Positions 28,701-43,700 of a stretch of 47,944 nt of DNA are shown here, in pieces. The translations under genes were made by a program, and so were the position numbers. A model generated the notes under the pieces. That model was not told the origin of the DNA, did no database searches, and saw only the letters and a program-made list of their open reading frames with translations. Origin of the DNA: Saprospira grandis DSM 2844 (GTDB lineage Bacteria > Bacteroidota > Bacteroidia > Chitinophagales > Saprospiraceae); NCBI RefSeq assembly GCF_000275825.1, contig NZ_JH719942.1, positions 3,790,714 through 3,838,657 on the forward strand, in the 5' to 3' direction. Each line of letters starts with the position of its first letter. The stretch's first letter is position 1.

Positions 28701-31700
28701 ACAAGTAGTTAATGTAATACTAAACCCATTGCAGGCGAAGCAGCATTGAAACCCAACTACGTAAAGATTCCAGTTGCGGAGTTTATACTAAACCCATTGC
28801 AGGCGAAGCAGCATTGAAACTAATAATCACCTTAACACAATTAAAAAAACTTAGATACTAAACCCATTGCAGGCGAAGCAGCATTGAAACTAAATCTTCG
28901 GGCCAAATAGTATCTAGGTTCTGGATACTAAACCCATTGCAGGCGAAGCAGCATTGAAACTCCTTAGCCAAGGCTTTTAGCGTCTTCATCTTGAATACTA
29001 AACCCATTGCAGGCGAAGCAGCATTGAAACATACCAGCCGCCTCAATGAGTAGCGAATTGGCATTGAATACTAAACCCATTGCAGGCGAAGCAGCATTGA
29101 AACGAAATCCGACGCCGCCAAGAAAGGCGACGTGCTATACTAAACCCATTGCAGGCGAAGCAGCATTGAAACGTAACATTTTCTTTGATTATATTTTTTT
29201 GATTAAAATACTAAACCCATTGCAGGCGAAGCAGCATTGAAACACGTTTCTATTTTCAATACCACTTTGCTTATAAATACTAAACCCATTGCAGGCGAAG
29301 CAGCATTGAAACTGTAAACCACCAGTTGCCCTTTTAATCACTTTGATACTAAACCCATTGCAGGCGAAGCAGCATTGAAACAGCCGTTTAAGCCTTTACA
29401 GTCTTTAGCCGATTGCATACTAAACCCATTGCAGGCGAAGCAGCATTGAAACCGCAATGGAAGGCCAGAAACTAGAACGGCTAAAGATACTAAACCCATT
29501 GCAGGCGAAGCAGCATTGAAACTTTTTACTAAACATAAGAATGTTATTATACTTCTTATACTAAACCCATTGCAGGCGAAGCAGCATTGAAACTTCCACA
29601 CAAATATTCTGTGTGGAATGTTTTTTTATACTAAACCCATTGCAGGCGAAGCAGCATTGAAACATTTTTTTATGCCTTTCCCGTTTTCGGGAGATTTATA
29701 CTAAACCCATTGCAGGCGAAGCAGCATTGAAACTTTTGCTACTATTAACGGGCAAAGGCCGTAAAAGCATACTAAACCCATTGCAGGCGAAGCAGCATTG
29801 AAACGGGATGGTTGCCACCAAGGGGAGCGCCGCTTTCATACTAAACCCATTGCAGGCGAAGCAGCATTGAAACCATTAGCGGAGCAATACTCCGCCAAAG
29901 AAGACCAGCATACTAAACCCATTGCAGGCGAAGCAGCATTGAAACTAAAGAACGGACTAAAGCACCATAGCCCAAAGATATACTAAACCCATTGCAGGCG
30001 AAGCAGCATTGAAACATCATCTACATAAACATGTAAAGTTCTATTTTCTCCATATACTAAACCCATTGCAGGCGAAGCAGCATTGAAACTGTACAACCAA
30101 CTCATTACCAACCGATACAATTTATACTAAACCCATTGCAGGCGAAGCAGCATTGAAACCTTTTTCAGCCCTACGGATAGCCATTAACATTTGATACTAA
30201 ACCCATTGCAGGCGAAGCAGCATTGAAACAAGACCACAAAGAGGGTTGAAAGTCGATTAGGTTAATACTAAACCCATTGCAGGCGAAGCAGCATTGAAAC
30301 GAAGAAAAGACATACTACATCGTCCGATTTAATGAATACTAAACCCATTGCAGGCGAAGCAGCATTGAAACAAAAATCAGGGCAAGGTATGCTCTATTTA
30401 TTATATACTAAACCCATTGCAGGCGAAGCAGCATTGAAACAATTATGAGAAATCAAGTAATTTTCACAGTAATATACTAAACCCATTGCAGGCGAAGCAG
30501 CATTGAAACAAATAAGTTAGAGGGAGGGGTGGGAGGTAAATTAATACTAAACCCATTGCAGGCGAAGCAGCATTGAAACGTCCTTTAAGCTTTGGGGCAA
30601 GCCCTCAATATTTATACTAAACCCATTGCAGGCGAAGCAGCATTGAAACACATCGCCGCCAATATCTGGAATTAGCGTGAAGTCAAATACTAAACCCATT
30701 GCAGGCGAAGCAGCATTGAAACCTCTTCTTTTTTAAAAGTTCTCTTTGTAGGAACTTATACTAAACCCATTGCAGGCGAAGCAGCATTGAAACTATTTCC
30801 CTTGAAATCTGGGCCTCTATCTGGGCTTATACTAAACCCATTGCAGGCGAAGCAGCATTGAAACGCTAATGCGATGCAGTCCAAGGAAGATTTGCAAATA
30901 CTAAACCCATTGCAGGCGAAGCAGCATTGAAACTGTTTGGAGCATACCGCCAAAACCAGATTTGATATTTATACTAAACCCATTGCAGGCGAAGCAGCAT
31001 TGAAACTACATCGTTAGGGTTAAATAGTTGGTTTTTGGCAAATACTAAACCCATTGCAGGCGAAGCAGCATTGAAACGCCCTTTTAAAGGAGCTTTGAGG
31101 CGCTTAGATCTATACTAAACCCATTGCAGGCGAAGCAGCATTGAAACCTGCCAAAACAAAACCAGATACGATATATACAGTATCATACTAAACCCATTGC
31201 AGGCGAAGCAGCATTGAAACATGTGCGAGAAGGGTAAGGGAGACAATCTCTCTGAATACTAAACCCATTGCAGGCGAAGCAGCATTGAAACTGTTCATCT
31301 GAAGGTAAATATTCGCCCTTCTCATAATACTAAACCCATTGCAGGCGAAGCAGCATTGAAACCTCGAACGGCTGGTTCCAAAGCAGGGATTCTGCTTATA
31401 CTAAACCCATTGCAGGCGAAGCAGCATTGAAACAAGCTTTTCCAGAAGCAAAATTCCAAATCACTGCTATACTAAACCCATTGCAGGCGAAGCAGCATTG
31501 AAACGCCCCTAAAACATTTAAGCCCGTTAATAGTGTAGACAATACTAAACCCATTGCAGGCGAAGCAGCATTGAAACCGCCCCAAAGATTACTTTTATTT
31601 TAGACAGCGACAAATACTAAACCCATTGCAGGCGAAGCAGCATTGAAACCGATTTACTTTTGGCACAAGTAGACCTTGTTTAATTATACTAAACCCATTG

Positions 31701-34700
31701 CAGGCGAAGCAGCATTGAAACAGCCTTGAAAGCAGGCTAAAAGTTACTTTCAGTATACTAAACCCATTGCAGGCGAAGCAGCATTGAAACCTTTTCGCTC
31801 ATTACTATTATTTTTGTTCTTTTTTTATACTAAACCCATTGCAGGCGAAGCAGCATTGAAACACCCTACAGTACTTGGAGTATACGCTGATGGAGCTATA
31901 CTAAACCCATTGCAGGCGAAGCAGCATTGAAACACTTAGGCTCTTTTACTAAAGACGAACTATTTAAAATACTAAACCCATTGCAGGCGAAGCAGCATTG
32001 AAACTTTTGAATATTTTTTATAAGCTCTTTTAGGTCAATACTAAACCCATTGCAGGCGAAGCAGCATTGAAACGGCGATGCGGGACGGCTTATTCTAAAG
32101 GCGAAGATACTAAACCCATTGCAGGCGAAGCAGCATTGAAACGTCAAATTTAATCCTACTATAAGCAGCCCTTACTATACTAAACCCATTGCAGGCGAAG
32201 CAGCATTGAAACAGCCATAATAAGCTTGTTTATTTGAGGGCTAACTGCAATACTAAACCCATTGCAGGCGAAGCAGCATTGAAACCAAGGGACTTAGCGT
32301 CTTCTTCAGGCAAACCCATATACTAAACCCATTGCAGGCGAAGCAGCATTGAAACAGTCCTTTTTAGCCTTTTTACGCTCAGCTTGTGACGATACTAAAC
32401 CCATTGCAGGCGAAGCAGCATTGAAACGTTCTTCAGTTAGTAGAAATTCGCCACCTTTGTACTATACTAAACCCATTGCAGGCGAAGCAGCATTGAAACT
32501 TGGATAAACTGCAAATTCCGTAAAAAATAGCTTAATACTAAACCCATTGCAGGCGAAGCAGCATTGAAACCTTTGCTGGCGGGCCCAAGGGCTGAAGCTA
32601 AGACTATACTAAACCCATTGCAGGCGAAGCAGCATTGAAACTAGATCTATACGCTCGTTATGCGTATTTGAGAAAAGTATACTAAACCCATTGCAGGCGA
32701 AGCAGCATTGAAACTTCTCTTTCGCTCTCTGCCAATTCTGCATCAGCAATACTAAACCCATTGCAGGCGAAGCAGCATTGAAACGCCTTAGACACCATGC
32801 CTAATCCACTAGATAGCATATACTAAACCCATTGCAGGCGAAGCAGCATTGAAACTCTCTCAGTTGGATAAAAGTGTTAAAGAAGTACTTAATACTAAAC
32901 CCATTGCAGGCGAAGCAGCATTGAAACCTATTCTAGCAAAGACGTAAGAAAGAGAGAAAAATACTAAACCCATTGCAGGCGAAGCAGCATTGAAACTTCA
33001 CTTTGGCTATCTACGTAATATGCTTGTTCAATACTAAACCCATTGCAGGCGAAGCAGCATTGAAACAGAAGTACATTGCCTTATATTCCTTTATGCTTTT
33101 ATACTAAACCCATTGCAGGCGAAGCAGCATTGAAACTCCAAGTAATCTTGGTCGTACATGTATTGGACGAAGTCCAATACTAAACCCATTGCAGGCGAAG
33201 CAGCATTGAAACCTATGCCAGCGCACAAAAAAAGCCCCTACCAATATATACTAAACCCATTGCAGGCGAAGCAGCATTGAAACTCCAAGTTGCGGTGCTA
33301 TTCCTCGAGGGCGTAGACATACTAAACCCATTGCAGGCGAAGCAGCATTGAAACCGCTAAAAAAAGGACAAAAAAAGCCGAACCACCGAATACTAAACCC
33401 ATTGCAGGCGAAGCAGCATTGAAACTACTTCCTGCTTTTTGAATAGCGCTATTATTATTATACTAAACCCATTGCAGGCGAAGCAGCATTGAAACTTGTT
33501 AATTGCTTATAATTGGCTTATTATTTTAAATACTAAACCCATTGCAGGCGAAGCAGCATTGAAACGATTGAGCAAGCCAAAGGACAGCGCAAAGAAGACC
33601 TATACTAAACCCATTGCAGGCGAAGCAGCATTGAAACTGCGTGTGCCTGCAATTACAGGGGCTCAAGAACTATACTAAACCCATTGCAGGCGAAGCAGCA
33701 TTGAAACTCATTGTACCTATTCCACAAACCCCTTCGATATAGGATACTAAACCCATTGCAGGCGAAGCAGCATTGAAACTTAAGTTTTAGTTTGTGGAAG
33801 TGCCAAGTGTTTAGAAATACTAAACCCATTGCAGGCGAAGCAGCATTGAAACCTTGATGGATCAATCTGATAACAACCGTAGAGAAATACTAAACCCATT
33901 GCAGGCGAAGCAGCATTGAAACGAGAGCTAATTCTACCTGTCTTGGCTTAGTATTTGAATACTAAACCCATTGCAGGCGAAGCAGCATTGAAACACTTGT
34001 TTTGTGTTTTTGCTGATTTTAGCCCATAATACTAAACCCATTGCAGGCGAAGCAGCATTGAAACCCTGGGCGAAAGCAAACAGGAGGCGTTGCCTCCAGT
34101 ATACTAAACCCATTGCAGGCGAAGCAGCATTGAAACTGCAAACCCTCCCCTTCATAATTCACTGAAGGGAAATACTAAACCCATTGCAGGCGAAGCAGCA
34201 TTGAAACAGCAGGGCACAAAAACACAAGACGAATAGTGTCATACTAAACCCATTGCAGGCGAAGCAGCATTGAAACATTTAGTTATGAATCGTTACAGTG
34301 ATTTTGATAAGTATACTAAACCCATTGCAGGCGAAGCAGCATTGAAACAGTAATTACAGAGCGTAAGACGGTCAAAAACCCCATATACTAAACCCATTGC
34401 AGGCGAAGCAGCATTGAAACGACACTATAACGGGGGTTATAAAGGCTTTTAAAAATACTAAACCCATTGCAGGCGAAGCAGCATTGAAACTGTTTTGAAG
34501 TCTCAGCTTTAATTCCGATATTTGTTTTATACTAAACCCATTGCAGGCGAAGCAGCATTGAAACCTTTACTCATGTTTTTCTATTTTTGAATGCTAAATA
34601 CTAAACCCATTGCAGGCGAAGCAGCATTGAAACGCTCGAATGGCAGAGGACAAAAGGTTAAAAACTAATACTAAACCCATTGCAGGCGAAGCAGCATTGA

Positions 34701-37700
34701 AACAGCCACAAAGGCGGCAAATCTACTATTAAACTTTAACATACTAAACCCATTGCAGGCGAAGCAGCATTGAAACAGAAGTAAGCTTTCGGGGCTTCGC
34801 CAAATCAATATACTAAACCCATTGCAGGCGAAGCAGCATTGAAACAATTGTTTAAATTCTATTGTAGGCGTAAAAATCGATACTAAACCCATTGCAGGCG
34901 AAGCAGCATTGAAACTTTCCCAATAAATAACTTCGCTTTTATTCATTCTTTATACTAAACCCATTGCAGGCGAAGCAGCATTGAAACATCGTAGTACATC
35001 TCAGAGTCTTCCTGACTCTGGATATACTAAACCCATTGCAGGCGAAGCAGCATTGAAACCTTGCTGGGCTTCGGTAAGTACCACCTCGCCAGTCATACTA
35101 AACCCATTGCAGGCGAAGCAGCATTGAAACATGTGCGTCCTTTAGGAGAAGAGTACAATAATTTATACTAAACCCATTGCAGGCGAAGCAGCATTGAAAC
35201 AATGAAGTAGTTAAAGCTATTAAATTAGCATTATACTAAACCCATTGCAGGCGAAGCAGCATTGAAACATTCTATTGATAGGCTTTGATGATGTAGCCGC
35301 TACGATACTAAACCCATTGCAGGCGAAGCAGCATTGAAACAGCTCTCAAAATGAGACTACTTGAAGGTGCTGATAATACTAAACCCATTGCAGGCGAAGC
35401 AGCATTGAAACTTGACAGTACTTAGACAGTGTATACTCTACATCGCCTATACTAAACCCATTGCAGGCGAAGCAGCATTGAAACGCTCAAATTGGTACAG
35501 ACGCTGCAGAAGAAGCTTTTATACTAAACCCATTGCAGGCGAAGCAGCATTGAAACAACACCATCTTGTGCAGCCAAAACAGGGTTCACAATACTAAACC
35601 CATTGCAGGCGAAGCAGCATTGAAACACATTAAGCTCCTATGAAGAAGCAATAGAATACATACTAAACCCATTGCAGGCGAAGCAGCATTGAAACATATA
35701 AATGCAACAACTGTCCAAAGACTCGATAATACTAAACCCATTGCAGGCGAAGCAGCATTGAAACAAATATCCTTAAACTAATCATAGAAGTCACTAAATA
35801 CTAAACCCATTGCAGGCGAAGCAGCATTGAAACTAGGTTACCCGCACCAGCCAGCAGGCCAGCAAAGAAATACTAAACCCATTGCAGGCGAAGCAGCATT
35901 GAAACAACGGAAAGTTTTGGGTTTACGATGCTACCCAGGGAGATACTAAACCCATTGCAGGCGAAGCAGCATTGAAACAGTAGTAGCCTGAAAGGCCAGG
36001 GAAACGGCGAAAATACTAAACCCATTGCAGGCGAAGCAGCATTGAAACTTTAGATGTCTTCCAGAAGCATCTTGCAATTTTTGATACTAAACCCATTGCA
36101 GGCGAAGCAGCATTGAAACCTAAAGACCGCAATGGAAAGTGTTGGATATTAGATACTAAACCCATTGCAGGCGAAGCAGCATTGAAACTCCTTTAACCAA
36201 AAAGAGAATCCCACTTTCCTCTAATACTAAACCCATTGCAGGCGAAGCAGCATTGAAACTTGTCCACGTAAATCCAAAGCCTTCCAGAAGAATTTATACT
36301 AAACCCATTGCAGGCGAAGCAGCATTGAAACTTTTTAAATAGTAATTAAAAAAGTACCCAACCTCCTATACTAAACCCATTGCAGGCGAAGCAGCATTGA
36401 AACGAGGTAGAAGAAAAAATAACAGGAGAAGGTTATATACTAAACCCATTGCAGGCGAAGCAGCATTGAAACACTATAGAATTTTTCATGGCTTTTGCTG
36501 AAGAGGATACTAAACCCATTGCAGGCGAAGCAGCATTGAAACTGAGATTTTTCAATAAATTCAATAAAATTTTTTATATACTAAACCCATTGCAGGCGAA
36601 GCAGCATTGAAACTGTAAATTGAAGAAGCAGTTTCACATAGTTTCTAAATACTAAACCCATTGCAGGCGAAGCAGCATTGAAACAATAACCCACTTATTA
36701 AAAAAGTCTATACTTTACTATACTAAACCCATTGCAGGCGAAGCAGCATTGAAACCTGGTACGCTAGCTATTTACTCTGCTGGAGCTAAATACTAAACCC
36801 ATTGCAGGCGAAGCAGCATTGAAACTCGCATCGGCTATAGATTCTAATAGATGGATGTTATACTAAACCCATTGCAGGCGAAGCAGCATTGAAACAACGA
36901 AGAAGTTATACTTCGCCTTAACAACTACTCCATACTAAACCCATTGCAGGCGAAGCAGCATTGAAACTGCAACATAGTTTTTATTTTAGTTGCGAAGAAA
37001 TATACTAAACCCATTGCAGGCGAAGCAGCATTGAAACTACCAAGAGACGGGTGAATAATTTATATATAGGCATACTAAACCCATTGCAGGCGAAGCAGCA
37101 TTGAAACTCTAAATAGTCCGCTGTATCTTCTAATAGTTCAATACTAAACCCATTGCAGGCGAAGCAGCATTGAAACTCATTGATTATGCTTATAGGGGTA
37201 AGGAAGCTATATACTAAACCCATTGCAGGCGAAGCAGCATTGAAACTTACAAGGGCTCGGCTACCTACACGGTAACTAAGCATACTAAACCCATTGCAGG
37301 CGAAGCAGCATTGAAACATGGCGAGACTATTCGTTTTATCCCTATCAAGCGTATACTAAACCCATTGCAGGCGAAGCAGCATTGAAACCAGGATTATTTG
37401 TAGTAGCCTCAGTTAGAGGTAAATACTAAACCCATTGCAGGCGAAGCAGCATTGAAACTCCCAGCCTTTAGGCGCTTCAAATGCGCTTTGTTTATACTAA
37501 ACCCATTGCAGGCGAAGCAGCATTGAAACTCTGCTGATTGATCTACTACCGGAGTAGTATTGGATACTAAACCCATTGCAGGCGAAGCAGCATTGAAACG
37601 CCTTGATGGCCTCATATAGATTGAAGAAACTAAATACTAAACCCATTGCAGGCGAAGCAGCATTGAAACTTCGTATTAATTCATTTTCAGAGTTTGAAAC

Positions 37701-40700
37701 TCTGAGAATACTAAACCCATTGCAGGCGAAGCAGCATTGAAACTTTAAACTGTTCTAGGTAAGACATATAGTTTTCTGTATACTAAACCCATTGCAGGCG
37801 AAGCAGCATTGAAACTCTGAAAATTATTTCGCATATTTTTCAGAATAAAAATACTAAACCCATTGCAGGCGAAGCAGCATTGAAACGCTTTATGAACAAA
37901 CCCAGGATCAGTTGTAAGTAATATACTAAACCCATTGCAGGCGAAGCAGCATTGAAACACGCTTAGGGCGTGATCCTTTATCCGTTGCTACTGCTATACT
38001 AAACCCATTGCAGGCGAAGCAGCATTGAAACTGTAGAGGTTTGTGCAGATTCTTCGTCTGCAATTGATACTAAACCCATTGCAGGCGAAGCAGCATTGAA
38101 ACCTTTGGGCTGCTCTCTTGTTCTTGCTCTGGAAAGATACTAAACCCATTGCAGGCGAAGCAGCATTGAAACCCTATTCCTAACTAGTACGCTAACTATC
38201 TTTAGCGATACTAAACCCATTGCAGGCGAAGCAGCATTGAAACACATTAAATAGTTTGTTGATGTTTTGAGTAAAATATACTAAACCCATTGCAGGCGAA
38301 GCAGCATTGAAACTGTTTTTAATAGAAATGCTTGATCTATCCAGTAATATACTAAACCCATTGCAGGCGAAGCAGCATTGAAACTTTAATAGATATATTC
38401 CCTAAAAGGGATTAGTGTATACTAAACCCATTGCAGGCGAAGCAGCATTGAAACTATGATGTGTACGCTTATGTACGCATCATGCTTATACTAAACCCAT
38501 TGCAGGCGAAGCAGCATTGAAACTATTTCGCATATTTTTCAGAATAAAAATATTATCTATACTAAACCCATTGCAGGCGAAGCAGCATTGAAACATAAGT
38601 TTTAAATGAGATCATTTTTTGTTTTTAAAGTTATACTAAACCCATTGCAGGCGAAGCAGCATTGAAACTTCACGGACAGTTTCCTACAGATGCTGAATAC
38701 ATACTAAACCCATTGCAGGCGAAGCAGCATTGAAACAATTATTGCGAACTCGTTGACGAGTTCATTTCAAAATACTAAACCCATTGCAGGCGAAGCAGCA
38801 TTGAAACCTCAGATCGTAAACCTAACTCCCCACCCTATTGTATACTAAACCCATTGCAGGCGAAGCAGCATTGAAACAATTTCTTCGTTTGCAGAAACTC
38901 TAGGTAGTGGTAATACTAAACCCATTGCAGGCGAAGCAGCATTGAAACATATAATGTTGGAAAATCATTTTGAAATTTGTTTTGATACTAAACCCATTGC
39001 AGGCGAAGCAGCATTGAAACTTGGAAATGCTAGATTTTATTTTAGCAGCCAAAATACTAAACCCATTGCAGGCGAAGCAGCATTGAAACACCAGAACTGG
39101 TGTTGTCACTTCGGAGGCGTAGAATACTAAACCCATTGCAGGCGAAGCAGCATTGAAACTAGGCTTTCCCATGAAGATGTGCTGCATCATTGTTATACTA
39201 AACCCATTGCAGGCGAAGCAGCATTGAAACTAAAAGAACTAACTCTCCAATTTTTACATCATTTATACTAAACCCATTGCAGGCGAAGCAGCATTGAAAC
39301 AGCAGGTATTGTAAGAGTAATTCGGCACTCTCCTATATACTAAACCCATTGCAGGCGAAGCAGCATTGAAACTACAACCAGTACTTCTAAACTAGAAACT
39401 TACTTTAAATACTAAACCCATTGCAGGCGAAGCAGCATTGAAACTATTCATGGCATTTATTTTTTTGTCCAAGATGCCCATACTAAACCCATTGCAGGCG
39501 AAGCAGCATTGAAACCCTTGATTGAGGGTTATGTGAAACATGCTATGGAATATACTAAACCCATTGCAGGCGAAGCAGCATTGAAACTTTTTGTGCAAAA
39601 AATGATAGGACTTTTTTTTGTATACTAAACCCATTGCAGGCGAAGCAGCATTGAAACACGGATGAAGCGGCACTAATAGGAGTAGCTTTGTATACTAAAC
39701 CCATTGCAGGCGAAGCAGCATTGAAACTCCAAGTGGCGGGGCTTAGCCTTGAAGGCCTCCTCATACTAAACCCATTGCAGGCGAAGCAGCATTGAAACCA
39801 TTTTTGGAGCCGTGGAGACTTGCTCCGAACAGAATACTAAACCCATTGCAGGCGAAGCAGCATTGAAACTCCAAGTGGCGGGGCTTAGCCTTGAAGGCCT
39901 CCTCATACTAAACCCATTGCAGGCGAAGCAGCATTGAAACTTTCTATATTTTTTTTAGAGGCCAAAACCCCCAAAGATACTAAACCCATTGCAGGCGAAG
40001 CAGCATTGAAACACCCAGTTAGGGTGCTTTCGAGACTTAATGAGCTCTATACTAAACCCATTGCAGGCGAAGCAGCATTGAAACTACTGTGGTCGTTTTC
40101 ATAAGATTTTGTTTTTAATACTAAACCCATTGCAGGCGAAGCAGCATTGAAACTGCTTAGCATCGACTTGACGCCGCTGTTTTTCATTATACTAAACCCA
40201 TTGCAGGCGAAGCAGCATTGAAACTGTATCTCGACAAATGGACCACGAGGGAATACTGATACTAAACCCATTGCAGGCGAAGCAGCATTGAAACGTATTG
40301 GTATTGGTATTTAATGCCGCCGAAAGGCATACTAAACCCATTGCAGGCGAAGCAGCATTGAAACTTATGATGGCTTATTCATCGCCTACTATATCTAGAT
40401 ACTAAACCCATTGCAGGCGAAGCAGCATTGAAACATGCCATTGTTTTGTGGATATCATTTATATTCAGAGTATACTAAACCCATTGCAGGCGAAGCAGCA
40501 TTGAAACAGGATAAATTTGACAAGTTTTTTCTTGTCTGTTTTGTATACTAAACCCATTGCAGGCGAAGCAGCATTGAAACAAACCAAAAGACCTTGACAT
40601 CAAACTAACACTCTAAATACTAAACCCATTGCAGGCGAAGCAGCATTGAAACATCAACTAGACTTTTACACCCTTGATGATTTTAAAATACTAAACCCAT

Positions 40701-43700
40701 TGCAGGCGAAGCAGCATTGAAACTTCCCAGTATTGGGAGCAATAAGATCTTTACGCTATACTAAACCCATTGCAGGCGAAGCAGCATTGAAACAACGCTT
40801 TCCCCCCCTCTATGATCAGGCAGGTCAATACTAAACCCATTGCAGGCGAAGCAGCATTGAAACGTTCTATATTTGAGACATCAGTTTTTTTAATGGTTAT
40901 ACTAAACCCATTGCAGGCGAAGCAGCATTGAAACGCCGACTAATGTCTTTTGTGTTTATTTGTCATGGGATACTAAACCCATTGCAGGCGAAGCAGCATT
41001 GAAACAGCCCAACTAAACAGCATAGGAACAACCACTTCAAAATACTAAACCCATTGCAGGCGAAGCAGCATTGAAACAACCCAAGTAGTTGCGATAGGCT
41101 GCAAAGTGATTTTATACTAAACCCATTGCAGGCGAAGCAGCATTGAAACTCTCCAGATCGGCCCGAAAGCTTGTAGAATACTACATACTAAACCCATTGC
41201 AGGCGAAGCAGCATTGAAACGTCATCTCAGTGTCTTTGACCCCCTCTTGAAGGACAATACTAAACCCATTGCAGGCGAAGCAGCATTGAAACTTTTACGC
41301 ACTTGTTTTTTGATTTGTTTTTCAAGGCCTATACTAAACCCATTGCAGGCGAAGCAGCATTGAAACAAGAAGACGATGAACGAAAATAAAGGAGTAACTT
41401 ATACTAAACCCATTGCAGGCGAAGCAGCATTGAAACGCCACAAACCAATCAACCCGATCAGGCGGGACTTATACTAAACCCATTGCAGGCGAAGCAGCAT
41501 TGAAACGGCTAATAGAACTGATTTTGCTGGTTAATAGGGTGGCTATACTAAACCCATTGCAGGCGAAGCAGCATTGAAACTATTTACTTGAAAATCTTTG
41601 CTGGAGATTTTTGTAAATACTAAACCCATTGCAGGCGAAGCAGCATTGAAACCTCCACCAAGGAGATTAGTTCATCTAGATTTCCCGATACTAAACCCAT
41701 TGCAGGCGAAGCAGCATTGAAACCATTAGCTGGCGTACTAATAACCTAGCATGGTCGAATACTAAACCCATTGCAGGCGAAGCAGCATTGAAACTTGAAA
41801 GAATTTGATTTCAATGTAGTGTTTATGACATACTAAACCCATTGCAGGCGAAGCAGCATTGAAACTGCCTTTAAAATCTGACGGAGGCGTTACAAAAGTT
41901 TATACTAAACCCATTGCAGGCGAAGCAGCATTGAAACATCACTAAGTTCATTATGGAAGCTGAATCTGAAATACTAAACCCATTGCAGGCGAAGCAGCAT
42001 TGAAACAGAGGTATGACGTTCGACTATATTATTATTGATATACTAAACCCATTGCAGGCGAAGCAGCATTGAAACAGCGTGATTCAAATTGGTAGCTATC
42101 ATTTACACCAATACTAAACCCATTGCAGGCGAAGCAGCATTGAAACAGTTTAAGTTAATTTAATTGTAATTGTCTCACTGTATACTAAACCCATTGCAGG
42201 CGAAGCAGCATTGAAACTAGCGTCGTATTTAGCATACTCGATAGCATAAAGAAATACTAAACCCATTGCAGGCGAAGCAGCATTGAAACACCGCTTATCC
42301 AATTCAGAAGACTTTGAGTTCTCCAATACTAAACCCATTGCAGGCGAAGCAGCATTGAAACGCCGAACTACTGGCTGAACTAAGGGCCAATTTTTATACT
42401 AAACCCATTGCAGGCGAAGCAGCATTGAAACCAGTGGCGAAAAGCCCTAAATTTCGCAAGTTTGCGAAATACTAAACCCATTGCAGGCGAAGCAGCATTG
42501 AAACCTGTGCTTGAAAGCCTTTGGTTTTCTGTGATAGCATACTAAACCCATTGCAGGCGAAGCAGCATTGAAACGATCCTCAATTATCTCTAGGAGGTCA
42601 AATTCAACATACTAAACCCATTGCAGGCGAAGCAGCATTGAAACTTGGAGTGCAGGGCTTCACTAAGAATGCCTAGCCTATACTAAACCCATTGCAGGCG
42701 AAGCAGCATTGAAACTTAGGCATCAGCCAGTCAAATGTCTTTAGCCTAATACTAAACCCATTGCAGGCGAAGCAGCATTGAAACTTGAGTGATATAAAAT
42801 AGAACCCAGCAAGGGTCACATACTAAACCCATTGCAGGCGAAGCAGCATTGAAACCTTTGGTGCAAATCCCATAATCAATTTGGTTTAAGATACTAAACC
42901 CATTGCAGGCGAAGCAGCATTGAAACTGCCATCGCCATCGTTAGCGCCTGATGACCGCTCATACTAAACCCATTGCAGGCGAAGCAGCATTGAAACTTTG
43001 TTTGGGGCCGTCCTTAGTTTGGTTATAAGGGATACTAAACCCATTGCAGGCGAAGCAGCATTGAAACCTCAATAACTCTGACAAGTATAAACGGGCCGTT
43101 GCATACTAAACCCATTGCAGGCGAAGCAGCATTGAAACTCCTCTGTGAGGCTTTCAAAATGGTCGATAGCCATATACTAAACCCATTGCAGGCGAAGCAG
43201 CATTGAAACTGGTTACAAGGGTAATTGAGAGAGTGGTCTTACACCATACTAAACCCATTGCAGGCGAAGCAGCATTGAAACGGAAAAAAAATTATCATCA
43301 ATCCGGCCGCCTTTATACTAAACCCATTGCAGGCGAAGCAGCATTGAAACTCTCCTTCCAGCCCCATTCAGGAAAATCCTGAAGGAATACTAAACCCATT
43401 GCAGGCGAAGCAGCATTGAAACGCACTGATGTCAAGGCCACCAGCCTTTTTAACTAATACTAAACCCATTGCAGGCGAAGCAGCATTGAAACTCCGGCAT
43501 TAAGCCAAAGAGCCTTTTGAGCGCCACATACTAAACCCATTGCAGGCGAAGCAGCATTGAAACTTGCCTAGCCCGCAGGCTATCAGCAGCAAGTGTGTAT
43601 ACTAAACCCATTGCAGGCGAAGCAGCATTGAAACTGTAAAATCTAGTTACTTTGTAATTGGTACAATATACTAAACCCATTGCAGGCGAAGCAGCATTGA

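Noticed and set aside
33496-33678. The array as a tandem-repeat protein gene
   Set aside because: Spacers are unique, of varying length, and shift frame and introduce stops; the pattern is that of CRISPR.
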